A DNA stretch of 64,000 bases from Sepioteuthis lessoniana (taxonomy: Eukaryota > Mollusca > Cephalopoda > Myopsida > Loliginidae). The notes under the pieces are model-generated. The model did no database searches. It worked only from the letters and a program-made list of their open reading frames with translations, and was not told the origin of the DNA. This document shows, one piece after another, positions 62,140-64,000 of this stretch (positions within the stretch are counted from its first letter, which is position 1; each line of letters begins with the position of its first letter). The stretch covers positions 57,801,601 to 57,865,600 of the forward strand of contig OY757939.1 in NCBI GenBank assembly GCA_963585895.1, in the 5' to 3' direction. A program made the translations under genes and the position numbers.

Positions 62140-62555
62140 GCTTCTTAATCTGAGAATTAATTTTTTATTTATTGCGGACTTTTTTGTCCTCATCTTGGAA
62201 GTTATTGTGTTGTTTCTTCTTCACTACGTTTCGGCCAAATTTCACCTCTGGCCTTCTTCAGGTGATTAACCGCGACCTCGGATAGTAGTGAAGAAGAAAC
62301 AACACAAAAACTACCCAGATGAGGACAAAAAAGTCCGCAATAAATAAAGAATTAATTCTCAGATTAAGAAGCCTCATCTAAAAAATGATTCAAATTAAAG
62401 ACAATTACTAATTCGGTATGGACCCGACTATGGAAGACCAGATAAGGAGAACAAATAATTCTTGTGAAGAAAAAACAACACAAAAACTACCAAGATGAGG
62501 ACAAAAAAATTCCGCAATAAATTTAAAAAAATATCAATTCTCACATTATACTAAG
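62140..62555. repeat. HHL foldback locus 3
   Basis: A minus copy (62140-62265), a plus copy (62285-62400) and a further partial plus copy (62460-62555) share GAAGAAACAACACAAAAACT and CAGATGAGGACAAAAAAGTC. The element interrupts a Sat-C unit. Confidence 0.88.
62222..62267 (-). ncRNA. Hammerhead-ribozyme-like motif, HHL locus 3 (candidate)
   Basis: On the minus strand: stem I TCAC pairing with GTGA, CTGAAGA plus one extra A, stem II GGCCA/TGGCC, GAAA, self-complementary ACGT, then A before GTGA. All expected pairs are Watson-Crick. The best-formed copy in the window. Confidence 0.5.
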
Positions 62556-62631
62556 TTGCAATGCCAACTTACTGATTAAATTTACTTTTCTTTTAAATAG
62601 ACACATCATATTTGCGTTATCAATGATTTAA

Positions 62632-63204
62632 TTTGGTTTGTTGGTTTTTATGGCATATCAACCATTGTAGGTTATTTAATGCCAAATCCATTTTTATGTA
62701 AATAATCAGTTCTATTTAAAACAATTCAGTTTAGCATGAGTACACAGATTAATTGACAAAAACATCTCTATTTCAAACTATTCAAGCAGTTATATACAAC
62801 AATTCAGTTTAGTATAAGTACAGTTTCAATGTCAAAAACAGTTCAGTTTCAAACAATTCAGTTTAGCATAAGTACGCAGTTTAAATGTAAGCATAGTTTG
62901 ATTGTGAAAAACATTTCTACTTCTAGCTATTCAGTTTAGTCAAGCAGTTCTAATTCCGCTAATTCAATTTAGTATAAGTACAGATTTTGTTTACACACAG
63001 TTAATTGTCAAAGCAGTTCTATGTTAAACAATTCAGTTTAATGTAAATACAGTTTTAATGTCAAAAAACAGTTCTATTTCAAATAATTCAGTTTAGCATA
63101 AGTACGCAGTTTAAATGTATATACAGTTTAATTGTCAAAAACATTTATATTTTAAGCGATTCAGTTTAATCAAACAATTCAGTTTAGCATAAATATGCCC
63201 TTAG
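62632..63204. repeat. SINE-A tail (-) and the longest minisatellite flank of W
   Basis: GGTTTTTATGGCATATCAAC then about ten units of TTTCAAACAATTCAGTTTAG / CATAAGTACGCAGTTTAAAT. Confidence 0.8.
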
Positions 63205-63425
63205 TTCTATTTAACCCATAGATAGGGCCCTATCAGGGACTACCACTCTGGGCCAGAGAGGACCTTGGAGCAATGGCAATGAAAGGTTGCTCCGTATTTC
63301 CCAAAGCCCCAACATTATTGGGACTTCACCATCAGACTGTTTAGTGTCATATCAGGACACTCAATGGGGAGGGGTCTTGCAGGGGTGCAGTCGGTGCATT
63401 TTACAGTCCAGCTTACTGTACAATT
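63205..63425 (+). mobile_element. W module
   Basis: TTTAACCCATAGATAGGGCC to TTTTACAGTCCAGCTTACTG; the hairpin is decayed. Confidence 0.8.
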
Positions 63426-63534
63426 ATCAGTGATTTAAGAATAATTTTTAACTGGTAAAATCTTTATAATTAATTTCTATATCAATCTTTTAAAATCAAA
63501 AGGAGTTAGATGTCATTTTAAGCATGGGTCCAAA

Positions 63535-63690
63535 TAGATGTATTTGAGTTACAGATGGGAGCCTAGCAAGTACTACCACTCTAGTTCAGAGTTGAACTGG
63601 GAGTAATGGTAACGCTCTTCGGTGTTTCAAAATTGGAGCCTCCCGAACAAATGCAGTTTAGTACAATGATCAGGATATCATTTTATTTGT
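63535..63690 (+). mobile_element. W module, degenerate
   Basis: TAGCAAGTACTACCACTCTA ... GAACTGGGAGTAATGGTAAC. Confidence 0.6.
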
Positions 63691-63832
63691 AGATAGCCCA
63701 TATTCCATGATCTTTTCATAATGACGCATAAAGATTGAAATATCAACGAAGCGACGAATGTGTGCCACAAGTCAGACTATTCAAATGAATTAATGAAGAA
63801 ATCATTCAGAAAATCAAAGATAGAAAAAAAAA

Positions 63833-63978
<146 letters not shown>

Positions 63979-64000
63979 GACAATGTAGTTTAAAATGAAA

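Overview
This window looks like intergenic or intronic DNA from an animal nuclear genome. It is AT-rich, has many (AT)n/(GT)n/(CA)n microsatellites, and is almost entirely stacked mobile elements and satellites. I found no intact host gene, no bacterial-type operon, no CRISPR array and no credible functional tRNA or rRNA gene. The mix of elements best fits a mollusc, most likely a coleoid cephalopod. It includes tRNA-derived SINEs that share a central domain but differ in head and tail, a LINE with an ATG/GAT-repeat tail, deleted mariner copies and Helitron helicase debris. The taxon call rests on family knowledge from memory and is moderate confidence.

Family names used here are local labels. 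SINE-A: head with GTGTCCTCGTGGTGTAATGG and tail GGCATTAAATAACCTACAA...GTTGATATGCC. SINE-B: head with GTGTAATGGTTATCGTCGTAGG and tail ending GGGGTTGGTAAATA. SINE-C and SINE-D: two further tRNA-like families. LINE-R: 5'-truncated non-LTR retrotransposon with a (GAT)n tail, 13 copies. LINE-N: a second non-LTR reverse transcriptase, around 49.4-51.6 kb. LTR-G (529-574 bp), LTR-T (440-708 bp) and LTR-S (228 bp): LTR families, mostly solo, several with exact 4-5 bp target-site duplications (TSDs). MLE1 and MLE2: mariner-type elements. W: an unclassified ~220-bp module, 14 copies, with a terminal hairpin and minisatellite-like flanks. HHL: a foldback element carrying a hammerhead-ribozyme-like motif.

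Layout. 1-1.4 kb: a 48-bp satellite in 144-bp higher-order units. 2-7 kb: LINE-R with a nested LTR-T, an LTR-T solo copy, a foldback and microsatellites. 7-11.8 kb: a hAT remnant, SINE-A copies, W modules, and the longest LINE-R copy, split by two solo LTRs. 11.8-19.7 kb: AT-rich DNA, W arrays, an unclassified retroposon, two Helitron helicase pieces and MLE1. 19.8-25 kb: a dense SINE cluster and the HHL tandem/foldback locus. 25-34.6 kb: a 610-bp repeat present twice, five LTR copies including an inverted LTR-G pair, and SINE-D. 35-44 kb: the second HHL foldback, MLE2, a nested SINE complex with a chimeric SINE, and a 31-bp satellite. 44-54 kb: a tRNA-like cluster, W and LTR copies, an LTR-G with a possible primer-binding site, and LINE-N interrupted by a solo LTR. 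54-64 kb: a promoter-like GC/CCAAT region, a second MLE2 copy, an 89-bp satellite built from the SINE-A tail, a satellite holding a nested LINE and LTR, the third HHL locus and a long terminal microsatellite.

The features work together as an insertion record rather than a pathway. LINE activity explains the 10-16 bp TSDs around SINEs and LINE-R; LTR integrases explain the 4-5 bp TSDs. Nested junctions give relative ages. The most interesting signals are three: the HHL motif, whose stems covary among loci; the modular SINEs with a demonstrably mobile head/tail chimera; and the W module with its constant terminal hairpin.
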